NCBI RefSeq assembly: GCF_965118125.1
Contig: NZ_OZ221289.1
Span: 372,001 to 436,000, forward strand
Length of the DNA stretch: 64,000 nucleotides
Source of the DNA: Pararobbsia alpina_A
GTDB taxonomy: Bacteria; Pseudomonadota; Gammaproteobacteria; Burkholderiales; Burkholderiaceae
Direction of reading: 5' to 3'
Positions 1 to 9,480 of this stretch are shown in pieces. The notes below the pieces were generated by a model, which had not been told where the DNA came from, made no database searches, and saw only the letters and a list, made by a program, of their open reading frames with translations. Positions within the stretch are counted from its first letter, which is position 1; each line of letters starts with the position of its first letter. Made by a program: the position numbers and the translations under genes.

Positions 1-212
1 CATTGCTCGAGCGTCTCTCCGTGATCCGACATCTGCTGTTGAGACAAAAACGCTGGCAGCAACTGGTCACCGCCCTTGCCTATCTGGCTGCGCGCTTGCT
101 CGAACGTGACCGCGTGTCCGAAATGCCTGAACGCCTCGTGCCAGGCCAGTGCATGAAGGTCCACTGAGTCGACCAGCGTACCGTCGATGTCGAAAATCAC
201 CGCGTGAATCAT
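1..212 (-). CDS. HAD-superfamily phosphatase, N-terminal part (cut by window edge)
   Basis: The reading frame starts at ATG 212 and runs off the left edge of the window, so only about 70 residues are visible. The N-terminus reads MIHAVIFDIDGTLVDS, which is HAD motif I (DxDGT): the first Asp is the nucleophile and the second the general acid. A short cap-like segment rich in His, Gln and Gly follows, as in beta-phosphoglucomutase or phosphoglycolate-phosphatase-type enzymes. The substrate cannot be told from this piece. The family assignment is firm; the specific role is unknown. Confidence 0.8.
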   Translation of the reverse strand, partial: MIHAVIFDIDGTLVDSVDLHALAWHEAFRHFGHAVTFEQARSQIGKGGDQLLPAFLSQQQMSDHGETLEQ

Positions 213-292
213 ATTTCGGCACTCCAAGGATAGACTGCCGAGCGATGCAAGTGATGTTCCCGGCCCTTTTTCAAGTTCTATCGCCGCGACGC

Positions 293-610
293 TCAATCGT
301 TGCCAATACGTAGCAGCTCACTCGCATGGCAGTGGTCGTCTTCGCCCTCGGTTGGTAAAGGGCACCAACACGCAAGGTTTTTACCGCGCAATTCCGAGCG
401 TGCGGTCGCAATCAGATCTTCATTCGCATGCGCGAATTCCCTATACAACGCCCAGGCTTCCCGCCGACTCTCGATCGTGCGGTTCGGGATGGTGGGATGT
501 GTTTTTCCGACTACGAATGGATTTCCCCATTTCGTCGAGCGATCTACTTTGACAGTACTCGCAGGCATCCGCCATCCCTTCGCCCGCATCAGTTGAACAC
601 GTTCAACCAT
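293..610 (-). CDS. DUF4326 family protein
   Basis: 105 residues. The protein carries VKVDRSTKWGNPF near residue 20 and LRGKNLACWCP followed by CHASELL near the C-terminus. This Cys/His-containing layout is that of DUF4326 proteins, small proteins of phages, plasmids and bacteria with no agreed function. The start ATG (610) overlaps the end of the upstream small gene by 8 bases (603-610), so the two are probably translationally coupled. The conserved Cys and His residues could bind a metal, which is inference. I am confident in the family and have no functional claim. Confidence 0.75.
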   Translation of the reverse strand: MVERVQLMRAKGWRMPASTVKVDRSTKWGNPFVVGKTHPTIPNRTIESRREAWALYREFAHANEDLIATARSELRGKNLACWCPLPTEGEDDHCHASELLRIGND

Positions 611-911
611 TAACGTCCTTTGGTTCCCCGTCGTTCTCGGTCCAGCTACCTGGCTCTACATCCGGATTTAGGTGATCGTGCGCCGGCTCGTAAGGTCCAA
701 GTTCGGGGTGGGCCTTGCCCTCAGGAATCAACGACGCATCCATGCTTCCGGGCTCACGTTGAGACACCTTCCCATCACCTGCAACGCGGACATCACCGTG
801 CCCTAACGCTTGTCGGCGCTTATCCGCCCTCTCAACAGGGTCGCCAGGTTCACTGTCCTTGGTGGAATTGCCACGCTGCTGATCGTGCATGGGCTTCGAG
901 GGCTCGGTCAT
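603..911 (-). CDS. small hydrophilic hypothetical protein
   Basis: 102 residues, very rich in Asp, Glu, Gly, Pro and Lys, without hydrophobic segments, so probably soluble and largely disordered. I do not recognise a domain. It is the first gene of a two-gene unit with the DUF4326 gene, which it overlaps by 8 bases; the close coupling is the best evidence that it is real. Its composition resembles small stress-related proteins of Burkholderia, but that is an impression and not a homology claim. Confidence 0.55.
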   Translation of the reverse strand: MTEPSKPMHDQQRGNSTKDSEPGDPVERADKRRQALGHGDVRVAGDGKVSQREPGSMDASLIPEGKAHPELGPYEPAHDHLNPDVEPGSWTENDGEPKDVNG

Positions 912-1200
912 CGGTCTCCCTTTCGTTCAGTTGGTGGGCGCTGCCGGGTGGTCCACTAGGGTGAGAGCGCTACTTTCATCCATCCCGGCTCGCGCAAGTC
1001 AAACGTCTTGTACGCCGAAATCACGTCGGTCAGCGGCTCTCGCTTGCTTAGCACGGCCAGAGGGTCGACTGAGCCATTGCGAACCTTTTCAGCAAGAAGC
1101 GGCAATATTGCTTGATGGTTGCAGTTCCCATATTGACTGACAGGTTCTTGTTCATCGCTTCGCCGACGATCGCCGCGACGAAGCTTGCGAACGTGCGCGC

Positions 1201-2058
1201 CTAAGAGTTGCGCTGCGCGTCGGTAATCTCCGGTGCGATCGACGCGTGGTTGACGATCGCCACCATGGCAACTCCGCCGATCGTGTTGCCCAGGAGCGTT
1301 GGCAAGAGAAAGGCAACCAGGTATCCGAAGACATCAGCCCCTCCTGTCAAGATCGCGTAGACCGCCTCGGCAGATCCGGCAACGACGTGCGCCAGATGAG
1401 CGGCACCCACGGTGTAGGTGACCAGCAGGATCGTGAGAAGGCGAGCCGATCGGGCACTTGGCAAAAGCCAGACCATCAACGCGATCAACCAGCCCGCGAA
1501 CACACCTCGAAGCAGCGTGACTCCAAATGTGCCGGAGTACGGCGCTCGAGAAAGCGACGAGGGCGCTTCGCTGATTTCAGGCGAGAACACCCCCTTGAAT
1601 TGCAGCAGCCCTGCAAAGATGGCCGTACCCACCAGATTGCTGAGGAGCACGATGATCTATAGACGCACTGCCTTGGCGAGTGTCGCTATATCCCTGCGAA
1701 CAAGGACCGGCAATACCGCTGTCAGTGTGCTTTCAGTGAACAGTTGTTGCCGGCCCAAGATCACGAACGCAAAGCCAACGGTATAGCCGAAACTGGATAT
1801 CAGATGCCGCCAGCTCGAAGAGGCCAGTGCTGCCTCGATGACGGCCTGCATCAGAAACGAAAAGCCCATCGATATCCCCGCCGCCAGGCCCGACCACATC
1901 AGCGCGGCGGCGGTGCGCGCCATGGCCACTTCGCCTTCTTCCCGGACGACTTCATGGACAACGAGCGGATGCGGCGTCGAGTGGTCCGCCGCTTGTTCTC
2001 GCTGGCTGTCATCAAGATGCGGCTATCCGGCTCCCGCTCCTGCTTGTGAGTCAGGCAT
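1201..2058 (-). pseudogene. formate/nitrite transporter (YfdC-like), interrupted by two in-frame TAG codons
   Basis: FNT-family channel, expected to move small monovalent anions across the inner membrane. One reading frame runs from ATG 2058 (MPDSQAGAGAG, preceded by a GGGAG ribosome site) to TAG 1201, 285 codons, the usual family length. It contains two internal TAG codons, at 2023-2025 (codon 12) and 1657-1659 (codon 134). Between and after them the protein is well preserved: HEVVREEGEVAMARTAAAL, then membrane segments, then SNLVGTAIFAGLL and LLPTLLGNTIGGVAMVAIV. The second stop sits where the family normally has Trp (AVRL-stop-IIVLLSNLVG). The gene lies 90 bases downstream of the Mn catalase and probably shared its transcript. 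Unless amber codons are read through, the product is not made. Confidence 0.8.
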
Positions 2059-2147
2059 GACGTCAATCTCCCACGATCCCGCAAGGTCCCAGTCCGGCGC
2101 GAAGAGAGCGTTGACGCCCTCTTCGCTCATGCCGTTCCGGATTTCAG

Positions 2148-3026
2148 TTATTTGACGCTGGTCGCCTGCCCCGATCCGAGGTCGGCACCCGTGGTCGGAT
2201 CAACGCTTGTATCCGACGCAGTGCGCCCGGCCATCGCCTTGAGCACCTCGAGATCGTTCTCCGGAACATTCACACTGGCGGTTCCGTCACCACCGTCTAC
2301 AGCAGGTTCAGGCTTCGCAACAAACTCCCAATCGCCACCTTCGTTCCAGGGGCCACGCGCATCGTCGCCCTTTGACAAATCGTAATAGACGTTTGTAAAT
2401 TTTGGATCGCCTGGCAGCTTTCCCTGAGGGAAGTTAGGTTGAATCGAATGCAGGGCTTTCTCAAAGGATTTCTGATGCGCAATTTCGCGCGTCATGAGGA
2501 AGCCCAGCGCCTCGCGTATGCCGGGGTCGTCGGTGACGTTGATCAGCCGTTCATAAACGATTTTCGCGCGCGCCTCAGCCGCGATGTTTGAACGAAGATC
2601 CGCTGTGGGCTCGCCGATCGTGTCGATGTAGGCAGCGCTCCACGGCACGCCCGCTGAGTTGGTCAATGCGGGACCACCTCCATACAGCAACGCGGTGATG
2701 TGGGAATCGTTGCCCCCTCCCGTCAGGGATCGGTACAGCTCGGCTTCTTGCTCGACCGCTTCCGCCAATTGTCCTTTCGCACCCTTATTCAGCATGGCAA
2801 CGATGGATCCGATCACTTCGAGATGACTGAGTTCTTCGGTAGCGATGTCAAAGAGCATGTCTTTTCGCCCCGGGTCATCTTCCGAGACCGCTTGGGTGAA
2901 ATACCGGCACGCGGCTGCGAGCTCGCCTTGCGGGCCGCCGAACTGTTCAAGAAGTAAGTTTGCAAGGCCTGGGTTCGGTGCGGCTACGCGCACGGTGTAT
3001 TGAAGGCGCTTGTTGTGAGCGAACAT
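2148..3026 (-). CDS. manganese catalase
   Basis: 292 residues. Non-haem catalase that splits hydrogen peroxide at a dinuclear manganese centre in the cytoplasm. The ferritin-like fold ligands are in place: Glu35 (GGPQGELAAA), Glu65 and His68 (TEELSHLE), Glu151 (AAEARAKIVYE) and His184 (REIAHQKS). The start at 3026 is chosen because it has AAAGGAGA at the right spacing and begins MFAHNKRLQYTV; an upstream in-frame Met lacks a site. The C-terminal tail is acidic and Gly/Asp-rich, as usual. The FNT gene follows 90 bases downstream. Two decayed pieces of a homologous gene exist in this window (11345-11650 and 34887-34956). Confidence 0.95.
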   Translation of the reverse strand: MFAHNKRLQYTVRVAAPNPGLANLLLEQFGGPQGELAAACRYFTQAVSEDDPGRKDMLFDIATEELSHLEVIGSIVAMLNKGAKGQLAEAVEQEAELYRSLTGGGNDSHITALLYGGGPALTNSAGVPWSAAYIDTIGEPTADLRSNIAAEARAKIVYERLINVTDDPGIREALGFLMTREIAHQKSFEKALHSIQPNFPQGKLPGDPKFTNVYYDLSKGDDARGPWNEGGDWEFVAKPEPAVDGGDGTASVNVPENDLEVLKAMAGRTASDTSVDPTTGADLGSGQATSVK

Positions 3027-3424
3027 GGACGTTCTCCTTTTGTGAGGACGAGCATTACCCGCCGCGTGGCGCAGCAATGACTCAGAGGTGGATACATGTC
3101 ACCACGCGCTCCCAATGGAGGAGCCAACGACTGGCGTGGGATCTCGGGCTCGAAAGAACCCGGCGTAGACGCGGCGCGACGAGCCGCAAGAACGTGTGTC
3201 GCCATCAAGCATTCGCACGCCACGTGCCAAGCAAACGCAGCCTTCCATTCCAATGATCAAGCCGAGGGCTGTACCCAGCATTGCATCCTGCCAACCTCGC
3301 CTTCGGCACTTCGCCTGAGGCACCAAAGAAGGAACGTCGTCATTTTCTTCGCGTGACTTGTCGCATTGGTTGGGCATGGCCGTTGCAATACGCAGGGCTC
3401 CATTCACACAATTAGGAGATCACC
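3027..3424. other. intergenic region between divergent catalase and YciF-like genes
   Basis: About 400 bases separating two divergent oxidative-stress genes. It should hold both promoters. I see no convincing open reading frame and no clear operator palindrome by eye. Confidence 0.5.
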
Positions 3425-3934
3425 ATGGCACAGCGCAAAACCATCGACGACCTGTTCGTTCACATGCTTTCCGATATCTACAGCGCCGAGAAGCAACTGA
3501 CGCGAGCACTGGCGAAGCTCTCACGCGCTGCATCGGACCCCGAACTAATCGACGCGTTCAAGACGCACCTCGAGGAGACGCAAGGTCAAATTGAGCGAAT
3601 CGACCAGATCGTGGAAAAAACCGGACTTCGACTCAAACGCATGAAGTGCGTCGCAATGGAAGGCCTGATTGAAGAAGGCCAGGAGCTGATCGACGAAATC
3701 AAGAAAGGCGCTGTTCTGGACGCTGGCCTCGTGGCTGCGGCGCAAAAGGTGGAGCACTACGAAATCGCTTCGTACGGGAGCCTTTGTGCGATCGGCAAAC
3801 AACTCGGACACGACGATGCGGTGAAATTGCTAACGCAGACGCTGGAAGAGGAAAAGGCGACCGACCTGAAACTCTCGAAGTTTGCCCAGCGCGCCGGCAA
3901 TGGGAAGGCAACAAAGGAAAAGGCGACAGCTTGA
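3425..3934 (+). CDS. YciE/YciF-like ferritin-fold protein (DUF892)
   Basis: 169 residues. DUF892 proteins are four-helix-bundle relatives of ferritin implicated in stress responses. Visible features are the N-terminal DLFVHMLSDIYSAEKQL, the central HLEETQGQIERID and the later KVEHYEIASYGSL, which carry the Glu and His residues expected of the diiron-type bundle. The C-terminus is a short Lys/Ala tail. ATG 3425 has AGGAGA upstream. It is divergent from the Mn catalase, and DUF892 and Mn catalase genes are often neighbours in proteobacteria, which supports a shared role in peroxide or metal stress. Confidence 0.9.
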   Translation: MAQRKTIDDLFVHMLSDIYSAEKQLTRALAKLSRAASDPELIDAFKTHLEETQGQIERIDQIVEKTGLRLKRMKCVAMEGLIEEGQELIDEIKKGAVLDAGLVAAAQKVEHYEIASYGSLCAIGKQLGHDDAVKLLTQTLEEEKATDLKLSKFAQRAGNGKATKEKATA

Positions 3935-4125
3935 CTGCGGATATCCAAGGTGCCCGAAGCGCGAAGCCGCGCACACGGTGCTTTGGCAAACGCGGCTACG
4001 CTGAGATGCCGGGCCAAGGATCAAAATCTTTGGCCCGATTTCCCGAGCGGGGATAAAGCTTATGGGGATTGGAGCCGATAAGACGGACATCGACGCAAGC
4101 GTGCGTACGCCATTCAAAGACCTCC

Positions 4126-4917
4126 ATGAACGATAAGACCCCCAGCGTCCGGTTCGCGATAAGCGATGTAGCAGGCGAGTGCACAGGTTGCCGCGTTGCC
4201 GCCCACGAAGCAATCGACCTGGCATTTGCGTTCCAACCGATCGTCGACACGACCACCGGTACTGCATACGCACATGAGGCGTTGGTGCGTGGGCCCAATG
4301 GCGAGTCCGCCGGGTCGGTGCTTGCCCGGATCAACGAGGCCAATCGCTACCATTTCGATCAACGCTGTCGCACGATCGCCATCGAACAGGCTGCCCTTCT
4401 GAATATCGAAGGGCATCTGTCGATTAATTTCATGCCGAACGCTGTCTATAGGCCAGAAGCATGTATCCGCAGTACGTTTGAAGCAGCCGAAAAACATCAT
4501 TTCCCAAGCGACCGAATCATCTTCGAGACAGTCGAAGGTGAAAACATCGTCAGCCGCTCGCACCTTGTCGAGATTTTTCGTGCCTATCGACGCTTTGGCT
4601 TTCAGACGGCCATTGATGATTTCGGCGCTGGCTACTCCGGGCTGACCTTGCTTACCGAGTTTCAGCCGGACCTGCTCAAACTCGATATGGAACTCGTACG
4701 CGGCATCGACACAGATTCAGTGCGGCAAAGCATTGTGCGGGGCGTACTGTCGATGTGCCGCGATTTGGGCGTCCGCGTCATTGCCGAAGGCATAGAAACC
4801 CGAGGCGAGCGAGACTTCTTCGCGGCCAACGGCGTCACGCTGATGCAGGGTTACTTTTTTGCCAAACCGGCGTTTCGATCGACGCCCGCTCCCACAACGA
4901 CCTGGCTGGCACGTTAA
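4126..4917 (+). CDS. EAL-domain cyclic-di-GMP phosphodiesterase
   Basis: About 263 residues from ATG 4126; a TTG start at 4069 would add 19 residues and cannot be excluded because neither has a strong ribosome site. It is a stand-alone EAL domain that hydrolyses c-di-GMP. Catalytic features are present: EALVRG near residue 51, the Asn of INFMPN, FETVEGE, the DDFGAGYSGL metal loop near residue 164, LKLD, AEGIET and MQGYFF. No GGDEF, receiver or membrane segment is attached, so regulation must come from outside. An active enzyme is likely. Confidence 0.85.
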   Translation: MNDKTPSVRFAISDVAGECTGCRVAAHEAIDLAFAFQPIVDTTTGTAYAHEALVRGPNGESAGSVLARINEANRYHFDQRCRTIAIEQAALLNIEGHLSINFMPNAVYRPEACIRSTFEAAEKHHFPSDRIIFETVEGENIVSRSHLVEIFRAYRRFGFQTAIDDFGAGYSGLTLLTEFQPDLLKLDMELVRGIDTDSVRQSIVRGVLSMCRDLGVRVIAEGIETRGERDFFAANGVTLMQGYFFAKPAFRSTPAPTTTWLAR

Positions 4918-5106
4918 GGGGTGGCGCCGCGCGCCGCCATGCTCCGCACGTCCGATGCAGCTTCCGGTCGGCGCCTTTCGTTGCCGGTAGGCGACTCTGA
5001 AGGCTAGCGAGATCGCATGACTGTCTCGGCCCCCGCGGAATAAAAAATGCTCCTCTTCGAGGCGCCGCCAACCTTGAGCGGTAAGCGTTACGTAAGGAAT
5101 GACGTC

Positions 5107-7518
5107 ATGGCTCGTTTCGCAACGCCTTCGCACGCTCGCTTTACCCATTGGGGCCACTGGATAAGCGTGGTGTTTGCGATGCTGACGGGTGCCTACCTTT
5201 TCGGGGGTGGGATCTGGCTTTCCACGATCGGCGGTTCGCCCTATTACGTCGTTGCGGGTATCGTGTGGCTCGCTTTTGCATGGCTCATGCTGCGTCGCTA
5301 TGCCTATTCGCTGGTCGTCTACGCTGCGCTGCTTATCGCAACCCTCGCATGGTCCGTTGCCGAATCCGGCACAGACTTGTGGGCGCTTGCACCCCGGCTG
5401 GATGTCCTTGTCGTGTTCGGAATCTGGCTCGTCGTGCCGCCCGTCTCGGCCGCATTCGACACCGACCGGCGCCGCGGCGCGCTCACGTTGGGCGCGAGCC
5501 TCGTCATATGCGTTGCCGTGTTGATCTACGCAGCGTTCAACGATCCGCAGCAAGTCAACGGAGCGCTTGCTGCCGGTGCGACGACGCCGACATTGCAAGG
5601 CGATGCCCATGCGGGCGACTGGACGGCATACGGCCACACGCAAGCGGGCACACGCTATTCGCGACTCTCGCAGATCAACGAACATAACGTGTCGGATCTC
5701 AAGGTGGCGTGGACGTTCGAAACGGGCGACAAGAAAGGACCGCAGGATCCGGTCGAGATCACCAATGAAGTGACCCCGCTCAAGGTCGGCGACACGCTCT
5801 ATCTCTGTTCTCCCCATCAGATCCTATTCGCACTCGATGCCGCAACGGGCAAGGAGAAGTGGCGCTTCGACCCGAAGTTAAAACCTGACCCGAGCTTCCA
5901 GCACGTCACCTGTCGCGGCGTGTCCTATTACGATGAACAGGCGAGCGCGACGGCGCCGTCCCAACAAACGTCGATCGCGCAGGGCGCCACTCGGGCAATG
6001 TGTACAAGACGGGTGATCCTGCCCGTCAACGACGGCCATCTGTACGAGCTCGATGCAGACACCGGCCGACCTTGCCCGGCGTTCGGCAATACAGGCGACC
6101 TCGACCTTCAGCATCTTCAGCCGGTCCAGACTGCCGGGCAATACGAGCCGACCTCGCCGCCGGTCATCGCCGGAAAAGTCATCGTCGTCGCCGGAGCGGT
6201 CACCGACAACTTCTCCACCCGGGAGCCTTCGGGCGTCATCCGAGGGTTCGATGTGGACACCGGGCGGCTGGTGTGGGCATTTGATACCGGTTCGGATACA
6301 CCCAACGCCATCCCCGACGACCAGCACACCTTTACGAAGAACTCTCCAAATTCCTGGGCTCCCGCGGCCTACGACCCGAAACTCGATCTTGTGTATTTGC
6401 CCATGGGTGTCAAGACACCCGACATCTGGGGCGGCGATCGTACGCCCGCGCTCGAACGATATGCAAGCGGGCTGCTCGCGCTTCACGCATCGACGGGCAA
6501 GCTCGCGTGGTTCTACCAGACCGTCCATCACGACCTCTGGGATATGGATGTGCCTTCGCAGCCGACGCTTGCCGACATTACGGATCGCAACGGCAACACG
6601 GTGCCCGCGATTTATGTACCGGCGAAGACCGGGAACATCTTCGTGCTTGACCGTCGAAACGGACATCTTCTCGTGCCTGCGCCTGAACGGCCCGTGCCGC
6701 AGGGAGCGGCTCGAGGCGACCATGTATCGCCGACGCAGCCCTTCTCCGCGCTGACGTTCAGGCCTTCAAAGAACCTGACCGGCGCAGACATGTGGGGCGC
6801 GACGATGTACGACCAGCTCGTGTGCCGCGTGATGTTTCACCGCTTGCGCTATGAAGGGCCTTTCACGCCACCGTCCGAACAAGGCACGCTCGTTTTTCCG
6901 GGCAATCTCGGCATGTTCGAATGGGGCGGTATTGCGGTCGATACTGACCGCCAGATCGCAATCGCCAATCCGATCGCGTTGCCCTTCGTTTCGAAGTTGA
7001 TTCCGCGCGGACCGCGCAACCCCATCGAACCCCCTCAGGCGGGACAGAACGGCACAGGCGCCGAAGCTGGCGTTCAGCCTCAGTACGGCGTGCCGTTCGG
7101 GGTGACCTTGAATCCCTTCATGTCGCCGATCGGGTTGCCCTGCAAGCAGCCGGCGTGGGGCTACGTTGCCGCGCTCGACCTGCGCACGAATCAGGTGGTC
7201 TGGAAAAAGCGCATCGGCACCGTCCGCGATAGCGCGCCGTTACCTATCCCGCTTCGCATGGGCATGCCGATGCTCGGTGGCCCGGTCACAACGGCAGGCC
7301 ACGTCTTCTTTATCGGGGCGACCGCCGACAACTATCTTCGCGCGTTCAGCACGGATACCGGCAAGGAACTCTGGAGCGCGCGTCTTCCCGCGGGTGGTCA
7401 GGCGACCCCAATGACGTACGAGGTCAACGGCAAGCAATATGTCGTGATCGCCGCGGGCGGTCACGGTTCGTTCGGCACGAAGCTGGGCGACTATGTCATT
7501 GCCTATGCGCTTCCTTAA
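5107..7518 (+). CDS. gcd: membrane-bound PQQ-dependent glucose dehydrogenase
   Basis: 803 residues, close to E. coli Gcd (about 796). It oxidises glucose to gluconolactone in the periplasm and passes electrons to ubiquinone. The first ~145 residues form about five membrane helices; the periplasmic eight-bladed PQQ propeller starts near residue 172 (WTAYGHTQAGTRYS) and includes VHHDLWDMDVPSQP and the terminal GGHGSFGTKLGDYVIAYALP typical of the family. ATG 5107 is chosen for its AAGGA site and because MARFATPSHARF leads into the first helix. Gluconic acid from this enzyme dissolves mineral phosphate in soil bacteria. A broken porin gene converges on it 7 bases away. Confidence 0.95.
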   Translation: MARFATPSHARFTHWGHWISVVFAMLTGAYLFGGGIWLSTIGGSPYYVVAGIVWLAFAWLMLRRYAYSLVVYAALLIATLAWSVAESGTDLWALAPRLDVLVVFGIWLVVPPVSAAFDTDRRRGALTLGASLVICVAVLIYAAFNDPQQVNGALAAGATTPTLQGDAHAGDWTAYGHTQAGTRYSRLSQINEHNVSDLKVAWTFETGDKKGPQDPVEITNEVTPLKVGDTLYLCSPHQILFALDAATGKEKWRFDPKLKPDPSFQHVTCRGVSYYDEQASATAPSQQTSIAQGATRAMCTRRVILPVNDGHLYELDADTGRPCPAFGNTGDLDLQHLQPVQTAGQYEPTSPPVIAGKVIVVAGAVTDNFSTREPSGVIRGFDVDTGRLVWAFDTGSDTPNAIPDDQHTFTKNSPNSWAPAAYDPKLDLVYLPMGVKTPDIWGGDRTPALERYASGLLALHASTGKLAWFYQTVHHDLWDMDVPSQPTLADITDRNGNTVPAIYVPAKTGNIFVLDRRNGHLLVPAPERPVPQGAARGDHVSPTQPFSALTFRPSKNLTGADMWGATMYDQLVCRVMFHRLRYEGPFTPPSEQGTLVFPGNLGMFEWGGIAVDTDRQIAIANPIALPFVSKLIPRGPRNPIEPPQAGQNGTGAEAGVQPQYGVPFGVTLNPFMSPIGLPCKQPAWGYVAALDLRTNQVVWKKRIGTVRDSAPLPIPLRMGMPMLGGPVTTAGHVFFIGATADNYLRAFSTDTGKELWSARLPAGGQATPMTYEVNGKQYVVIAAGGHGSFGTKLGDYVIAYALP

Positions 7519-7524
7519 GCCGGC

Positions 7525-8553
7525 TCAGAATTGCTCGATCACGCCGACCTGCATGCCGCGCACGGGCGCACCTGCGTAGGCTGCAGGCAAACCGGTGACA
7601 TTGACGCCCCGCAGGGTGAACCGCGATTCACCCTCGTTCTTCAGGTCGGCGTAACTCGCATAGAACAACAGCGTTCTGGAAACCGCGTACTGGAATTCAA
7701 GGCTGAACTGCTGCGCGCCGCCGTTGGAAACGCTCCCGTCATTGGCTATTACATACCCCGCGCTGACGCTCATTGCAGGGGTCACGCTATAGCGCGCCGA
7801 CAGAGAGAGGCCGGCGGCGTGGTAGTAAGGGGCACCGCCTTCGCCGTTGAACCCGGCGAGCCACGCGCGCCACGCGCCCACGCCATACGACGCGCCGGCG
7901 AAGTCAGATCGCAATGCACCTGCACCATGCGTCTGCTGTCGTGCATAGTGAAGCGACAGCTGGCCAAGGTCATAGTCCGAGGTCAGGTAGTAGCCTGACA
8001 ACCCGTTGCCGTCGCCGCCGGACACATCGCGCTTAGACACCATCCACGTTGTCTGGAACCCGTTGAAGTTGGGCGAGATCCAGGTCAATGCGTCGCTGAC
8101 CTAGGGGGTGATCTTCGACAAGTTGTCGAGTCCTGACGCGATGGTACCGGCACCAAATGCGTCGAGCTTTCCCTTGAAAGGGATGTAGAGCGGCGAGTAC
8201 TGGCGCCCTAAACGCAGTTCCCCCCAACCGTCGCGCAAGCCGATCCATGCCTGCCGACTCAACAACGTGCCTGCCTGCGACAGCGTACCGTCGGCGCTGC
8301 TGAATCCGCTCTCGAGCCGTACCAGTGCGTGCAGTCCGCCGCCTAGCGCCTCGTCTGCCGAAAGCCCAAAGCGCGAACCGCGATAGGCGCCCGAATCTAT
8401 GCGCGTCGTCCAGCCGTTTCCGGGGTTCGTTCTCTCGATGCTTGTATCCAGCAGACCGTAAAGCACGACCGAACTTTGAGCGGACGCCGGGCGTTGCGTC
8501 AGGCCCGTCGATGCCGCCACGCAGATCCACACGCACAGACGTCTACGACTCAC
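7525..8553 (-). pseudogene. Gram-negative porin, interrupted by one in-frame TAG
   Basis: A general porin of the Burkholderiaceae type. It opens with a signal peptide ending in ASAQSSVVLYGLLD, the classic mature N-terminus of these trimeric porins, and ends in a C-terminal Phe (VGVIEQF), the outer-membrane assembly signal. Frame and length (about 341 codons) are intact except for TAG at 8101-8103, between LSKITP and VSDALTWISP. The most likely ancestral codon is CAG or CGG. With the stop the product would be a 150-residue N-terminal piece. The start used is GTG 8553. Either a recent pseudogene or a read-through candidate. Confidence 0.8.
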
Positions 8554-8915
8554 GGGACCCTTATTTGGTAGTTGTCAATGGACTGGGCTCGGATGGAGAA
8601 GCCGCCCTCATTTCATGCGCGGCGTATCGAGCTCCGCGTCGGGTTTCTGTAGTCGCCCCGCACAAATCGCGGAGACGGCGTTCGCGACCCCGCATGCGAC
8701 ATTTGCCACTTCTGCCTGCATTTCCTCGTCGTCGGGTGTCTGATGACTCGTCGCGTAAGGCCCGACAAAGGCTCGTTGACCGCGTCGTCGGTGGAAGAGC
8801 TTAGCTAGCCATGGACGACGCACGCTCTCCCGTGCTTGAACAATACGGCACGAGATCATTGCGCGACCGCGCGAGATGACATCCGTCGGCGCTCGCGACC
8901 ACAGATCGTCGCAGA
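8554..8915. other. gene-poor stretch with a doubtful small frame
   Basis: On the minus strand a frame ending at 8608 contains a passably protein-like tail (EVANVACGVANAVSAICAG), which could be the end of a small gene starting at an ATG near 8850, but there is no ribosome site and no recognised family. I do not call it. Nothing else is visible. Confidence 0.3.
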
Positions 8916-9236
8916 TCAGCTTTCCGTGAGATCGGACTCGAGTCTGTCGAACACCTGCTGCGTCTCGCGACTCGGGGCTTCGAGCGCAAAAACAAGGAGC
9001 GAGCGGCCCGTGACCTGATAGGTGTCCCTCGATTTGAACGCAGGCAGTTCGCTGCGGATAGGTGCGTTCGTGTCGAGCAAGCACGTCCAGTGATCTACGC
9101 CAGCAATCTCCGGGAGCGTGAAATCAACGACGTCGTGGTGCGCGTTGAAGATCAAAAGCAGCGTAGCGGCGGACGCTGGCCCGCGGATGCCGCTCGCTTG
9201 AGCGTGGCCATCGACCACCAGCCCAAAGCATCGCAT
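8916..9236 (-). pseudogene. glgX (glycogen debranching enzyme) C-terminal fragment
   Basis: About 100 codons on the minus strand match the end of bacterial GlgX: MRCFGLVVDGHAQASGI, then ATLLLIFNAHHDVVDFTLP, then TGRSLLVFALEA. GlgX removes branches from glycogen after phosphorylase. The catalytic amylase domain is missing. The fragment meets a second glgX piece on the other strand near 9240, so this is a rearranged relic, not a gene. Confidence 0.75.
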
Positions 9237-9244
9237 CGAAGCGG

Positions 9245-9372
9245 GGTGCCGTCTATGGCTATCGTGTCCACGGACCCTATGACCCCGCGATGGCCATCGC
9301 TTCAACCCGAACAAGCTGCTGCTGGACCCCTACGCCAAAGCGCACATCGGCGAACTCAAGTGGGTTCGCCAA
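9245..9372 (+). pseudogene. glgX N-terminal fragment, opposite orientation
   Basis: The plus strand reads VYGYRVHGPYDP and, after a single-base frame change, GHRFNPNKLLLDPYAKA and IGELKW. These are the N-terminal CBM48/GlgX landmarks (YGYRVHGPYDP...G.RFNPNKLLLDPYA). The piece is about 40 codons, frameshifted, and faces the C-terminal relic at 8916-9236. It indicates an inversion plus deletion that removed the central catalytic part. Confidence 0.7.
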
Positions 9373-9480
9373 CCTCATTACCCGGTAAGGAAGACTATGC
9401 CCGGCGCGAACTGTACGTCCCGATGTGACTTTTTTTGCATTTCGCCGCTCGCGGCGCCCGCACGGTCCGCGCGCCGCTTG

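Noticed and set aside
4717..5817. Long open frame on the minus strand across the EAL and gcd genes
   Set aside because: It lies fully antisense to two well-supported genes and has an Arg/His-rich composition typical of a shadow frame in GC-rich DNA.
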